This document shows, piece after piece, positions 11,330 to 22,315 of a stretch of DNA of 64,000 nt. The stretch is from Ceratodon purpureus (Eukaryota; Streptophyta; Bryopsida; Pseudoditrichales; Ditrichaceae). Numbering within the stretch: the first letter of the stretch is position 1; each line of letters begins with the position of its first letter. The stretch covers positions 101,449,393 to 101,513,392 of the forward strand of contig CM026426.1 in NCBI GenBank assembly GCA_014871385.1. Reading direction: 5' to 3'. The notes beneath the pieces were generated by a model that did not search any database, was not told the DNA's origin, and worked only from the letters and a program-made list of their open reading frames with translations. A program made the translations under genes and the position numbers.

Positions 11330-11560
11330 TGGCTGCGTGGTCCGTGACAATCGCTCTGATCGGAGAATCGGAGCGATTGAGCCATCTGAATCTGCGTTCA
11401 ACACTGGGAATTACGCGCGGTCGGTGGGTCGGACAGGTCGGGAGCGTGCTGTCATCGGATCTGAATGCACTCGGGTTTAAGCAGACGGGATGCGGAGAGC
11501 GCGGATACGAAGGTCGGACGACGGATTGCAATGTCGGATTTGAGTGGACGTTCTTCTTTA
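11330..11560. promoter_or_regulatory. CGGAC-rich block upstream of the 11.9-kb gene
   Basis: Contains repeated CGGA/TCGGAC words (for example at 11,429 and 11,513) and many GGTCGG/TCGGA variants. It lies about 300 bp before the ATG at 11,874, matching the layout of the 13.5-kb and 17.4-kb blocks. No TATA box as clear as in those two was found. Confidence 0.4.
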
Positions 11561-11873
11561 AGCCATCCACTAATATGTCTCGACTCCCAACAAAACATCA
11601 GTACTTATGATTAACATGGTTAAACTCAATCATTGTCACTCTTTCGCGCTCTCGGATATCATGTCAAATGCATTGTTCAGTCATTATTCACTCATTCTTC
11701 TACAACGGCAGTCTACTGTCTACACGATAGATTACCTATGCTCTTCCACGATATGCGTATAGTATTTTAGTGATTCTTGAGACTCTCGTTTTAGAATGAA
11801 CAGGGTGCGTATTTTTGAGACTGTCATTTGAGACTCCTACTTGACTCTCTTGATTTCCGCATCGTCTCGTAGC

Positions 11874-12488
11874 ATGGCCGGGAGCTCCTCCTTTAGAATG
11901 CCTAGTCCGACAGAGTCCTCCCCGCACCCTGAGACCGCCACGGATGTTTTGCAGTGGCTGCTTGTAACCCGCGTGATGCACGAGATTAGAGATTTCCGGT
12001 ATTTACGAGATCACCAGGATATTGTGAGGTCTTTGTTGAATACTTCTCGTGATTTCCAGTGGACGCCCACTATGCAGGAGCAGTTCACCAACGTCAACAA
12101 TGTGTTGAACTACACTTGGGTGCGACGGAGTTTACTCGCAGCCAGAGCTGCGAACTCGGGAGATCAAACTGCACACGGCTCGGCTCACGCGTAGAGCGGA
12201 ACTCCCACGAACTCGCAGACCGGATCACCCACAAGCGCGCATCGCGAGACGGACATCCCCGCTCCAATACGACCGGGCATATCTACACGGAGTCTCGCCG
12301 AAGGTGGCCGAGTCGCACGGCATCGCAGAAGTCGGGAACGACGGCTTAGTCGCGATTACGAAGGTATCCCTCTTCCATTTCCTGCTTTTCGCGGATCCAC
12401 GACGCCCTTGCGCGTCACTCGTGACCAGGGAACGCAGACCGATTTCGTGGATCTTTTGTCGGAGCCGGATTGTAAGTGTAACTATTAA
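11874..12488 (+). pseudogene. Hypothetical protein, about 204 codons, one in-frame amber
   Basis: ATG at 11,874 (MAGSSSFRMPSPTESS). The frame stays open to 12,485 apart from TAG at 12,192-12,194. The part before the stop is helical (DVLQWLLVTRVMHEIRDFRY, then LRDHQDIVRSLLNTSRDF); the part after it is basic and Pro-rich and ends QTDFVDLLSEPDCKCNY. A GTAAGT splice-donor sequence at 12,472 could end the exon before the TAA at 12,486. Family unknown. Continuous protein-like sequence across a single stop suggests a recent nonsense change, as in the hAT gene. Its CGGAC-rich upstream block links it to its neighbours. Confidence 0.45.
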
Positions 12489-13465
12489 TCCATTTGTAAG
12501 TGGATACTACGGAGCCATATGAAGTGGAACAGTTTATGGGCTTATTAGAATGGAGCGGCTATCCGCGCAATGGAAGGGGTGGACCTGCATTCGAACGAAC
12601 AATTTTGTTGAGGTATGAATCCGCCAGCGATGCAATGCAACTTCCTTTGAATCCGCCTCTATTGAGGGTCTGCTGGAGCTGCAATGGATAATGAGCTTTG
12701 CAGTTTCTAAGCTTCATTTTGAGAACTTTTCTTCACTGTAACTTATGTCTCACAGATCCCTTTTTTGCAGTTTCTATTTTTGATTTACGGAAAGTGATCC
12801 TAGGTTGGATTACTCGGCTTTTCTAATCCTGCACGAACCTTTGCTAGACATGTTGTTACTATCGGTTTATGTCCCTTTTTACTATGTATAGAACAGTGCT
12901 CTGGCAACGTCCAATAAAGTCCCAATTTTGTAAGATTCTCGTCCAATGGAGTTGGCGGCGTGCATTAAATCTCGGATCATTCATTGTCGTGATATGGAGT
13001 CCGCGTTGCGTTATGGAATTCTGGCTCTGACGGCTGTCATGTGCCTGCCTTACCCCTAATTAGTTTTTGCGTATGTTGTGTATCCTCTCCATGAACGATA
13101 CTGGTGTTGTAGCCACGGCAATGCGTGAAAGACTCTTGCATGCGGGCTTGTAATCTATCTTTTGCAATGGAATTCCTTTGCGTCAAAAAATAAAAAAAAC
13201 TCTTGCATGCAACCTCTACCTGTATGGTTCCTTCCTCTTTTTCTCGAACACGATTCTGAATGTGCAACTGTCCAGTAAGAACTCAATGTAGAGCTGATCA
13301 TCACAAAGTACTTGTATAACGATTACTCCAACACCGGGTCGGACACATCCTTGCAATTCGAACTCATCCTCATCGTGATCCGTAACTATAAACTTGAGGA
13401 ATACCTCCGAACTGGTGATAGTTTTGTACATGTACAATGCTGGAGTATCCTATCTTTTATGTGAA
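12489..13465. other. Intergenic, possible short exon
   Basis: A 63-codon frame at 12,500-12,691 could be a second exon of the preceding gene (after the GTAAGT at 12,472), but no clear acceptor fixes it. The remainder has no recognised gene or repeat. Confidence 0.3.
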
Positions 13466-13469
13466 AAGT

Positions 13470-13955
13470 CGTCCGACGAGGACCTCAATCGGGTCTTTGA
13501 GATGAAGTTTGCTCTTTGGCACAAAAAACATCCAAGAAAGATAATGAAAAAATAATAAGGAAAACTTTAATCGATAAAAAAACAAGCCGGACCAACGCAG
13601 CGGAACCCTGTCCCGGATGGCGTGATAATTGGGGAGCACCAAAGCTTCGAAGGGCGATACGACGGACGAGGTCGGACGAGGTCACTCTGGAACGTTTGCG
13701 CATGTCCGCGATACAACGGACTACAATCCGGATTGTAGCGCGGACAGCGGACTGCAAGCCGGACTGACAATTCCGAATCGGAATGCCGATCAGTAGTCGG
13801 ACTGGACGTCGGATTCCTGGTCCGAACCGCCCTCGAACGGAAAGGGAACGTTGTGCACTTGACAGGGAACGCGGGATGTGGAAGGCAGCGAGTAATGCGA
13901 AGGGGCAAGAGCAGGATGGGCAGTGGGTCGGGCGGGTGCGGAACGGAGAGGCGGA
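13470..13955. promoter_or_regulatory. CGGAC-rich block upstream of the 14.1-kb gene
   Basis: At least ten CGGAC and three GTCCG words in about 500 bp (for example 13,585, 13,664-13,676, 13,719, 13,742-13,760 and 13,798), ending 5 bp before a strong TATA box. Minus-strand ORFs of 143-166 codons over this block are translations of the repeated word and are not listed as genes. Confidence 0.6.
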
Positions 13956-13959
13956 CTCG

Positions 13960-13967
13960 TATAAAAG
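13960..13967 (+). promoter_or_regulatory. TATA box TATAAAAG
   Basis: A consensus TATAAAAG immediately after the CGGAC block, followed 25-40 bp later by a pyrimidine-rich likely start region (TTCTCCACACTTCTC). It is about 90 bp upstream of the ATG at 14,052. Confidence 0.65.
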
Positions 13968-14051
13968 GCAAGTTCGGACGCACATTCGTTCTCCACACTT
14001 CTCAACTTTTGCGCCTAGACCGCTTGCCTCTCTCTGAGTGTGCGGGCGCGC

Positions 14052-14430
14052 ATGGTGCGGGGTGAGCGTGGGGTCCTTGTACGACGTTAATATTATGTAA
14101 GTACTAAATTGACCCTATTCGTGTGCTTTGTCACATTATATACTTAATGGTAATATTAACGTCAGCATATGCGAAGTGTCCGTTTAGGGTTTAAGAGTAA
14201 TTGTATCAGGAGCTAACCAAGATACTGCGAGCAGGTCCGAAGTTCGCAGCACGAGGATGTCCACCGGCGGATCGGGCACTCCCTCTAGAAGGAGGCCGAG
14301 CAGATCGGGCGGAGATGAGTCCGCCGGCAGATCGCAGTCCGCCAGTGGTTCCGGGAAGAGAGCCCGCAAAGAACTGGATTTGCATCTGGACGTTTTCCAC
14401 AATCGAGCGATACTGGCTAGTGATTGCTGA
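14052..14430 (+). CDS. Small Ser/Arg-rich protein, two exons
   Basis: Exon 1 is ATGGTGCGGG (14,052-14,061), followed by GTGAGC. The acceptor TTGTATCAG ends at 14,209 and exon 2 runs 14,210-14,430. Splicing gives a frame of about 76 codons beginning MVRGANQDTASRS, continuing through STGGSGTPSRRRPSRSGG and ending HNRAILASDC. Support comes from the TATA box at the right distance, canonical splice signals and frame agreement across the junction. Function unknown; the basic Ser/Arg-rich composition suggests a nuclear or nucleic-acid-binding accessory protein. It may continue into further exons. Confidence 0.42.
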
Positions 14431-15174
14431 GAGGAAGTGCTAGAGCCTTGGGACGCCGCGACGGCTATGCATTTTGTCGACTTTCCTCATTTCGATCGGC
14501 TTTGGCCAGATAGTTCGCACGCACAACACTGTAAGTCAAAGAACGCGAAATACGCATCCTTGACAGACGTGGGGGGGAGAGCACAATAAAGTGGATCACA
14601 AAGTGCAATATGTGATCACTAAGAAGTGAATTTGAAGTTTGCTGTTTTTTAAAGCTCAAAGCTGATTTTGAGCATTTTGGTGAAGTTTTTGAGCATTTTA
14701 GTCACTTCCTAGGGTGTCATAAGGTATCTTACACCCATCTTCATAAAAAGAACATCCTCAATTGAAACTAAATTTGACCACTAGTTCTAAATCATGAAAA
14801 TGAACTTTTCCAAAGTCTTGATTTCTTCATTTGGTGCCCTCTATTGTCTTTAGAGAATGTTTTTTCCAATTTAAAAAACAATGTTCGGTGAAAAAAAACT
14901 CACAAAAAGTACTGCCGAAGCGACCCTCCCAAAAAACATCCCGAATATACTTCTCGTTCGTCCAAACTTCCGAACGAAGTGGGTGGTGCCCATTTCCACC
15001 ACCACAATTCACGAACGGAGGGCACCATCCGCTCAAAAGTGTTTTCTGACAAAGTTCGCACTCTTTTCTAGCCACTTTTTCAAATGACTGCATTCACTTT
15101 GTCGCACTTTGAGGTACTCGTAGGGCATCGTAAACACCTTACCTTCTTATGCAAATTTCCAGGACTCAAGATGA
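14431..15174. other. Intergenic or intronic, no gene recognised
   Basis: Some lower-complexity TTTTGAGCATTTT repeats near 14,660-14,700. A possible acceptor TTTCCAG at 15,161 leads towards the coiled-coil frame that follows. Confidence 0.35.
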
Positions 15175-17197
15175 CCAAGTCTATTTTCTATATCCCATCC
15201 CGCATTGTTGATGCGAGAAAGGGACGAGGCGTTGAGATCCGCTGAGAGAGTAGAGGCACCGGCTAATGCTTGGGAAAAGGATATGAAAGCCTCTATGTAC
15301 GTAGCAAAATCGGCCGAGGACCTGACCACGCAGTTAAATGGCCAACTCGCGGACGCTGAAGAATGCATTTTGGTGTTGGAAACGGATTCGAGGGAGATGA
15401 GCGTCCGACTCGAAGATGCGGAAAAGCGAGCAACAGCGGCGGAAGCCAGATCCATGGAGCGGGGTGTCCGACTAGAGGAATCCGAGATACGTGCGAAGGC
15501 AATGGAAGACGAATGTCGGAGACTGTCTCGCCAACTGGAGGAGGAGAAGAAGAATTCATCAAAGCAAGGAGAGATCATCCTGTCAATGGAGTCCATAATG
15601 GAAGATCATAAGAAGAAGGCTTCGGACGCAATAGCTTTGGCAAAGAAAACGCAGGAAGAACTAAACGAGCTCCGGGAAGTCGCTACGACGAGCGACAACT
15701 TGATACGTGCGGAGGCAGAGGCGGAGAAAGAAGCAAACAATGCCAAGGTGGTGAAATTGGAGACAGAGAACCTGCGACTACTAGAGGAGGTAACACAGCT
15801 TGGGAAGGCCACTGGCGCTGTGAATGAAGGTGGTGCCAACGATGATCAATCGAGGGCTGGTCCGAGTCATTAACTCAGGAGCAGAAGGCATTACTCCTGG
15901 GTCCGCTCCAAAAAACGGAGGATATGTACATGATCGCTATCCTTGCATTAGCGGGGCGACTTCAGTACGAGAAAGAATTCGAGGCAATTCAGAAAGAGTG
16001 GACGGAGCATGGACGATTGCGACACTTGCTCCTCACCTCTTGGCCGCCTTTACAGACGATGTACCCTCCGGAATGGGAGGACAGTCCGGAGATGCGGTCC
16101 GGCACGGGCAACATTCGGTGGGAGAAGATTGCTGAGGTAAATCATTAATGGAAGCGGGATCAGCTATGGGGGATGGGCAAGACCAAAGAGCAGCTGGAGG
16201 CGCTGACTTGGCCCGTCCCGCACGAAATGACAAGTGACGGATCCCAATGCATCGTGTGCTTTAATCCTTTTGGCCCAGAGGGATGCTATCAACTGGGGAC
16301 GTGCAAACATGGATTTCACCCTCAGTGTTTAATCCCGATGATGATAAGAAAACGTGCGTGTCCAATCTGCCCAGCCCCTCTCCATCCTCCCCTGTATGTG
16401 ACATTCGGATTGAGGGATTCATGCCGAGGGGCTGGGCGTACGATCCAAGAGAGTTTGACGAGGACTTCCGGCTCGGGGATTTCAAGTATAAACCAATGGA
16501 GTGGGTCTCGCAACTACACATGTCGCAGCTCGAGATGTGGTACCAATTTGAGCCTACGGACTTGCTAAAGAGGCCGAAGACCATTATGCAAGCGGCCGAT
16601 TTGTTATACCCAGGGAAGCCTGTCGATGATGGAATCAGGCAATACTTTTACCAGATGTGCAAACACTACTACGACCGTGCAAAGGGCCAGCTGGTCCCAG
16701 GGGACAATCCAAATCCAGTGAATTCACAAGGATTGCCTGCGACACCTTCCGACGTATTGGCAGGATTTTCGAACTGGAATACGGATGCTAACAGTGAGAG
16801 GGAGATGTATTTCGAACAGGGTTACCACATGATGCGGCTACAGATTCTCGCTTTCGAAGAATTGTTATGCAAAATTCTCCCGCAAACCAAGAAGTGGCAT
16901 GATAAGAAAGGACCGAGGCCCAAGCCGAAGGTTCCCGTATGTCGTCAACGCGTGTTATCGAGTGGTGCTTCGACTTCAGGAACTTCAGGGGCCACACCAA
17001 GGAGCGCGACACCGCCGGGGAATTCCAGGAGGAACGCGTCACGAACCCGTTCGAGTGCCACGAACCCAAGCCACTCGGCACCTCCCTCCAGAGTCCCGAC
17101 ACCGCCGATTCCAGCGTCCCAAGGCCCAACGCAACCTGGCCATGGTAGTGCAGTGTCCGGATCAGGTGATACATTGCAATTAGACGATTCGGAGTGA
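15175..17197 (+). pseudogene. Coiled-coil / RING-finger protein, broken by stop and frameshift
   Basis: Three frames read as one protein. 15,175-15,873 is a long heptad-rich coiled coil with many E/K/R/A (for example RLEDAEKRATAAEARS). About 15,858-16,568 contains QEQKALLLGPLQKTEDMYM, an in-frame TAA at 16,146-16,148, then a RING-type finger: CIVC, CKHGFHPQC, CPIC. Near 16,420 the reading must shift by one to continue as MPRGWAYDPREF and a Pro/Ser-rich tail to 17,197. The link between the coiled coil and the second frame may be an intron. RING proteins usually act as E3 ubiquitin ligases; activity here is inferred. Similar RING cores occur at 22.1 kb and, on the minus strand, at 50.3 kb. Confidence 0.6.
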
Positions 17198-17379
17198 GAT
17201 AAACTCCTAGAACTGTATAGAGTGATAACCATGAACAATGTTTTATTTTGTTTCATAAGTATAGTAACCATTGCATAAACATAACTTCATTTGGCTTTTT
17301 CGTTTCCCGAAGACTCACCTAGAGTCACCAACGCGTAAGTCTGGATATATGCCATCTGAGAAGTATCATCCCTTCAGTC

Positions 17380-17620
17380 CGCGCATGCGACCGAGTCCGA
17401 GTCCGCCCATGCGTCTGAGTCCGAGTCCGCCCGTGCGTCCGGGTCCGAGTCCGCCTATGCGTCCGAGTACGCATGGTGCAATCACCGATCAACCCGTCCG
17501 CTCGCATCATAAGATCGTGAGCCCATGCGGACATAGTACTCCCCCCGTCCGACGACCCGCCTCGTCGGCATTCACAGTCGGCCAAGTCGGACTGTGCGAT
17601 CCGACCAACCCGCTAACCCT
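17380..17620. promoter_or_regulatory. GTCCG block upstream of the kinase-like gene
   Basis: By direct count, 11 GTCCG and 2 CGGAC words between about 17,375 and 17,605, against roughly 0.5 expected. It includes a 24-bp tandem repeat. A TATA box follows about 110 bp later and the ATG at 17,968. A minus-strand ORF here is a shadow. Confidence 0.65.
17384..17472. repeat. 24-bp tandem repeat, 3.7 units
   Basis: Units start at 17,384, 17,408, 17,432 and 17,456 with consensus YATGCGTCCGAGTCCGAGTC plus CGCC. Each unit carries two or three GTCCG words. It shows one way in which the GTCCG blocks have grown. Confidence 0.85.
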
Positions 17621-17728
17621 AATTCGCTCACAGGCCTAGATCCTACGTCTGCCACTCGACCGATCCCTTCCAAGGGTGATCGCCAAGCAATCAGTTATTG
17701 TCCCAGATCAATGATCTTCCTCGTCTCC

Positions 17729-17736
17729 TATATAAA
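17729..17736 (+). promoter_or_regulatory. TATA box TATATAAA
   Basis: CTATATAAAGG about 110 bp after the GTCCG block, followed by a pyrimidine-rich start region. The coding start at 17,968 lies just after an acceptor-like TTCTTTTCTAG (17,951-17,961), implying a 5' UTR intron. Confidence 0.6.
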
Positions 17737-17967
17737 GGTGTCCCTTTATTTTCCGCTCACTTTCCCATCGTCTCTAGGCCTCTCGTTGGGATCCGAGACT
17801 CTGTTGCGTCCTTCGAGATAGCAGCACTGCGCGGGTCCGGAGGGTCAGTAGAGCACGGGATCGATTTCAGAGACAAACCCTTGCTAATTTATATCAGGCT
17901 TCTGAACTGACTTGCCTAATCAAAAACCAATTGCTGATTGTTGTGTTTTCTTCTTTTCTAGGGTACC

Positions 17968-19902
17968 ATGGCAAACGAGAGTGGACGCATACATCAGGAA
18001 TGGCGCTCCGACGGGAGCCCCACTGGAGCACTCGGGGTGGGCGGGGGGCGTGGCGGAGAGAGAACTTGGTTTAATCAGGAATTCACCCCGATGGAAAACC
18101 TCGGAGGAGGCCACTTGCAGAGAGCGCGGGGAACGCGGGGTGGCCATGGTTCCCGGAGTCACGGCTCTCGTGCAAACCATGGATTTGGGGGGCGACACGG
18201 CGCGATAGGAAGCCACGCCGGGGAAAACATCGGCAGCCAAGGCACTAGGTCCAGTCCAGCGAGCTCGGGAAGTTCTAGCGGAGTACAAGCACCCGCCATG
18301 GAAATCGTCCCGCCACCTAAACCACTACCTAGGGTATTGTGGACATTGGCACCGTCCGACCAGTGTCCGCCGTCTACTGAAGAGCGTAGGGGAACTAAGC
18401 GGGCGGAGGGGTTGCAAGGAACGGAGTCTGGATCGACCGCGTCCGGTTCTGAGGTTAGGAAGCACAAGCATCGGAAGAAGGTAGCCGCGTGTGACCAGCA
18501 TTCCACGGAGGCTAGGCTTTGCTGTAGAAAGATAATCCTGGAATGGTTTGCAAGCCAGGACATGCCATACTTGGAGAGTACATACTTGAATGATGGTCCG
18601 GCGGGACTTGAGAAAGCTTCGAATGCTCTGAGGCTACTACTGCAGGAGGGCATGGCGGGGGATGAGTTCCAGGAGGATAGAGGGAAGAGCAATTGGGGAC
18701 AGTGGATCGAGGAACAGGTGCAGGAGGCATTGTTCAATTCAACAGTGCCATTTAACATGTTGTGTGGACCTGGTTCGGGATGTAGTGGGGGAAACTCCGA
18801 GATCCTACAGAAGCTGGAGAATTGGAAAAGAGGTGCTATCCTCGCAAAGGGGAAGGGAAGGACTACACTGCCGAAGTTTGTCGGGAGAGCTCTTGCCGAC
18901 GACATCGCTTCTCGAGACAGAAACGGTCTGAAGTGGCTACCGAAGGGTTCTTACGCCATCCCCGTAGACGAAAATAGTTTTCAGGGTTCGTTTGGAATCG
19001 TGCGAAGGGTGCGAATTACAGAGGCATGTTTCATCCCGGAGTGGCTTCATTTTGCAGGGAAGACCATGAAGGTGACTGACTTCAAGACAAGTCGCGATCA
19101 ACGCTCTATCGAGGCAATGTCATGTCTAGTTGATCACCCTGGTGTGATTAAGCTGCAATACCTAAACTGGAAGACGCTAGAGTCGTACTCGCTATGGTGG
19201 AACGGAGGCTCGTTGAAGAACATGCGTGCGTTCGATTTGAAATTTGGGGAAACCCATGAAATGGAACTTCTCAAAGACGCATTTCTGGACTTCGAGGCCC
19301 GGAGGAAGCTGGTCCTTTACCAAAAAAATCAAGCTCACTTGGCTTGGGCTCTCATGTGCATTGTAGATGTGGTACACTGCGAGGAAGTGCTACACTGCGA
19401 CCTACACCCTAACAATGTCATGCTCCACTTTCCAACAGACCGCGACGGAGCTATTTTCATAGGTATATTGGACTGGGGAATGGCTTCTTTCATGCCCGAA
19501 TCGGCCCCTTCGTACTACGGAGTACAGAGCGAAGACGCGATAAAGAAGCACATGGAAATGTACAGTTGTGCCGCTCCGGAGTTGTTCCATGTGCATGGCT
19601 CTAGAGGCTCATCCCAATCCCCACGTCGCATGGCAAAGCAGCACCTTCACACGTACAAATCAGAGTCCTATAGCGTTGGAGTACTCGCAAGGCAGATTTA
19701 CAACTCCGACTCGACATCGGTTCTATTTCAGCAGAACCGCGACCCTAACGGAGTTAAGATGCGCTTTGAGCAGGGTTGAGACGAAATAACCCAGATCAAC
19801 CCGGCTGCTAGACAAACCGTCACACACGTCGTGAGGACGTTGAAGTTACCACCTTACAATCTGCAAACACCGAATATGTGTTTCCGGGACTCCCATTCAT
19901 AA
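17968..19902 (+). pseudogene. Protein-kinase-like protein, one in-frame TGA near the C-terminus
   Basis: ATG at 17,968. Residues 1 to about 330 are Gly/Ser-rich and then helical, with no known domain. The kinase fold follows: Gly-loop FQGSFGIVRRV (about 340), GKTMK with the likely ATP Lys, HPGVIKL, catalytic loop HCDLHPNNVM (about 476), metal motif DWG instead of DFG (about 502), and APE as AAPELF. The catalytic Asp and Asn are present, so activity is possible; HCD replaces HRD. TGA at 19,777-19,779 is followed by 40 open codons (DEITQINPAARQTV, then HVVRTLKLPP) that look like the end of a kinase C-lobe, so the stop is probably a recent nonsense change from CGA or TGG. The substrate is unknown. 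It lies downstream of a GTCCG block and TATA box. Confidence 0.75.
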
Positions 19903-20199
19903 ACTACATGTGAGTATGCAAAACTCCTTAGAAACGTTTTGTCCAACGAGCAGGTACCGCTTCTTAGTTGTCTGACAATTTGAATATAACTATATCATTC
20001 TGAACACCAGGGTCCGACTTTGCATTCGCCGAGGTTAGGCGCATAGGAGGTCATGTACCGACTCTGAACACATCAATTTGTAAATAGAGTTTGTTTATCA
20101 CATTCCTGACCCCGAAGCCATGATAGAGTGATTGTAATTCCACAATATTGGGACCAGAGCCCTAAACACCCAACGTTTATTCCACGCCGAACAACCTCA
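19903..20199. other. Intergenic
   Basis: No gene recognised; probable 3' region of the kinase-like gene. Confidence 0.35.
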
Positions 20200-20560
20200 A
20201 AATGGTCCGGCGACGCGGACAACCCCCTTGCCCACTGTACCAGCGGATGGTGCCCGTTCACATCAAATCCGTGTGATCCGACACCCTCCCGTAGTTACCA
20301 GTGTCCGACATCTAGTTCGCCCACTCCGCGTACTCATTGTGCCCGCTTTCCATTCCCTCTTACTCGTGTCCGAATCATGCCCGCTTACCAGTCCGCCCCA
20401 GTCGCGTCCGCATATCATTGCCATCCGACCCTAAACCCCGATCCGCATCCGCCGGTCCGGCCTCAATCGTCCGCTACATTAAACCACATCCATCTTCAAA
20501 CCTGGCGACGAGGAATGTCGGAAAGACCGGACGACTGGCCGAGAAATACGGCTAGTGTCC
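20200..20560. promoter_or_regulatory. GTCCG block, copy A
   Basis: Seven GTCCG and two CGGAC words in about 360 bp, with a telomere-like ACCCTAAACCCC at 20,428. It aligns in order with 23,090-23,420 through shared pieces such as CCTCAATCGTCCGC and TACCAGT...CCGCCC. The next gene starts at 21,134. Confidence 0.55.
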
Positions 20561-21133
20561 CGTGCTTAGGCAGAGACAATGTCACAAATCCTCTTCAACA
20601 ACGTGAAATTCAAACTGTGACCAACTCATGAACGAAAATTCCCAATAGAACTTACAAACACGAGAGTTGATCGGTGTGATACTTCAGTAGAATTTCAAGG
20701 TGCATAGAATTTTTTGAATGCAATGAATTTCGTGTTGATCCATCTATTAAACCATCTATTACCACACAGCCTACAGGACATTTGAAACACCATATTCATG
20801 TTGCAATGATGGAGCCTACTTGGATACACTGAGTGTAGAAGGAGGAGTACGAAGATATGAAGTCCTGAAGGGTATGTTGTCAAGTCACAGTCGCCAATCC
20901 GAACTCAACCCCTCAAATCACCATAATGAGATGACCACCTTGGCGTTAAATATGGCGGCTGCCTCTAGGGGTAGCCATGGCAAGGGCAGTTCCATTTCAA
21001 TCCACGCCATCGCTGAGAGTTTTGATTGGAGTCGCCATTGCATTTTGGTTCCAATTTGTAGTTCGCTGGTCTGAGGTTGCAAGGGTCCGATCGAAGAGGA
21101 GGGATATACCTGTTGCGAGTGAGAGGGGTCAGA
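20561..21133. other. Intergenic or 5' region of the 21.1-kb gene
   Basis: No gene recognised. The frame of the downstream gene is closed by TAG at 21,059-21,061, so any earlier coding must be on another exon. Confidence 0.35.
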
Positions 21134-22315
21134 ATGAGAGAAGTTGGGAAGGAGAGTTACTTTCACGTGAAGGTTGGGTTGCCAAATGCAGGTTTGGACC
21201 CCGCCTTTGACTGCAACCATGTCAGCAATGAGGAGCTAAGGTCCATATTTGGAGAGAGGGTTCCTGGGAAGGGATATCTCTTTGACGGAGCAAAATCAGG
21301 AAAGGTCAAGGCGAGAGTGTTGGAGCTGTACCCAACGATCTCTCAAACTCTTGAGCTTCCTGTAGGTTTGTTCCTCCCGGAGAGCTTCGCGAAGGCGGTC
21401 GTTTCGGAGGTATTCCATTGCTACCCAATGAACTGGGCAAAGTATGCGGACGATCGCTGGAGGGGTAAGAAAATCGTGAGTGGAGACAAACTCACAGTCC
21501 TGTTTTGCACCCCTGACCGGAATGCCACCTACATCAAAATCCTCTCCAAGGGCCTGGAAGCCGAGATTGCGGACGCTGAGAAGGACTGCGAAACGGCCGT
21601 GGCAACCCATCGTGTTGCACACGAACGGGCTGCGCTTCTGAGGCAGACGGCCAAGCCACCGCTCACGGATATGGACAGGTACAAGCTTCAGATCAAGCTG
21701 AGGTGCATTGAGGAGATTATAGACTCCTCAGAAGCAAAACTGCAGAAGTGGGGGGCGATGAAGTCCGTCGTCGAAGGCTCTGCTGATGAAACATTCTTGA
21801 GGTTCTTCGAGGACGAAATCCACGGCGAAGAACAGAGAATCTTGGAGGCTGGGGAGGAAGTGCAACATATGAAGGAGGATTTAACTGAAACGTCGGCGAG
21901 GGATCTCGCGGGGGCCATCGAGGATGAGAAACGCCTGTCTTCCGCAAAGCAGGATGCAAAGGACAAGGTGAAGGGCTTGAAAGAAAATCTCCGCCAGCTT
22001 CAGATATGGTCGTCTACATCAATGTTCCGTGCCCCCAGTCCTCGAATCGCAGCGCCCACGGAGAACATCGACTCAATTACCCTTACAGTGCAAGGTTGCT
22101 CCCTTTGTAACCAAGGGTTTCCGGCGATGGACCTCGTGACTGCGTCGTGCGCTTGCCCATACCACCCGTGGTGCGCTGCACTGCGGACTTCGCTTGGTCA
22201 GAACTGCGCAAGATGCGGGGAGCATTTCGCAGAGAACTGGTTGAACAGCTTCGGCTTTTTCAAGTGCGAAGGTACGTCAATGTCGCGCATGTGCATTGAT
22301 TTCCAGTATTGCTGA
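21134..22315 (+). CDS. Coiled-coil / RING-like zinc-binding protein
   Basis: The first in-frame ATG is 21,134 (MREVGKESYFHVKVGL); the frame is open to 22,315, about 393 codons without a break. An N-terminal domain (EELRSIFGERVPGKGYLFDG, then KVKARVLELYP) resembles part of the minus-strand gene at 51.4 kb. A long charged coiled coil covers roughly residues 165-300. A C-terminal RING-like finger follows: CSLC, ASCACPYHPWC, CARC, then ENWLNSFGFF. All expected metal ligands appear present. RING proteins are usually ubiquitin E3 ligases; that role is inferred. Unlike its two relatives at 16 kb and 50 kb it has no stop or frameshift. Confidence 0.62.
   Translation: MREVGKESYFHVKVGLPNAGLDPAFDCNHVSNEELRSIFGERVPGKGYLFDGAKSGKVKARVLELYPTISQTLELPVGLFLPESFAKAVVSEVFHCYPMNWAKYADDRWRGKKIVSGDKLTVLFCTPDRNATYIKILSKGLEAEIADAEKDCETAVATHRVAHERAALLRQTAKPPLTDMDRYKLQIKLRCIEEIIDSSEAKLQKWGAMKSVVEGSADETFLRFFEDEIHGEEQRILEAGEEVQHMKEDLTETSARDLAGAIEDEKRLSSAKQDAKDKVKGLKENLRQLQIWSSTSMFRAPSPRIAAPTENIDSITLTVQGCSLCNQGFPAMDLVTASCACPYHPWCAALRTSLGQNCARCGEHFAENWLNSFGFFKCEGTSMSRMCIDFQYC

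Noticed and set aside
13485-13998. Minus-strand ORFs of 143-166 codons
   Set aside because: They translate the CGGAC-rich block; composition follows the repeated word and a TATA box lies inside.
17384-17472. CRISPR-like array
   Set aside because: Units are contiguous without unique spacers, and the genome is eukaryotic.
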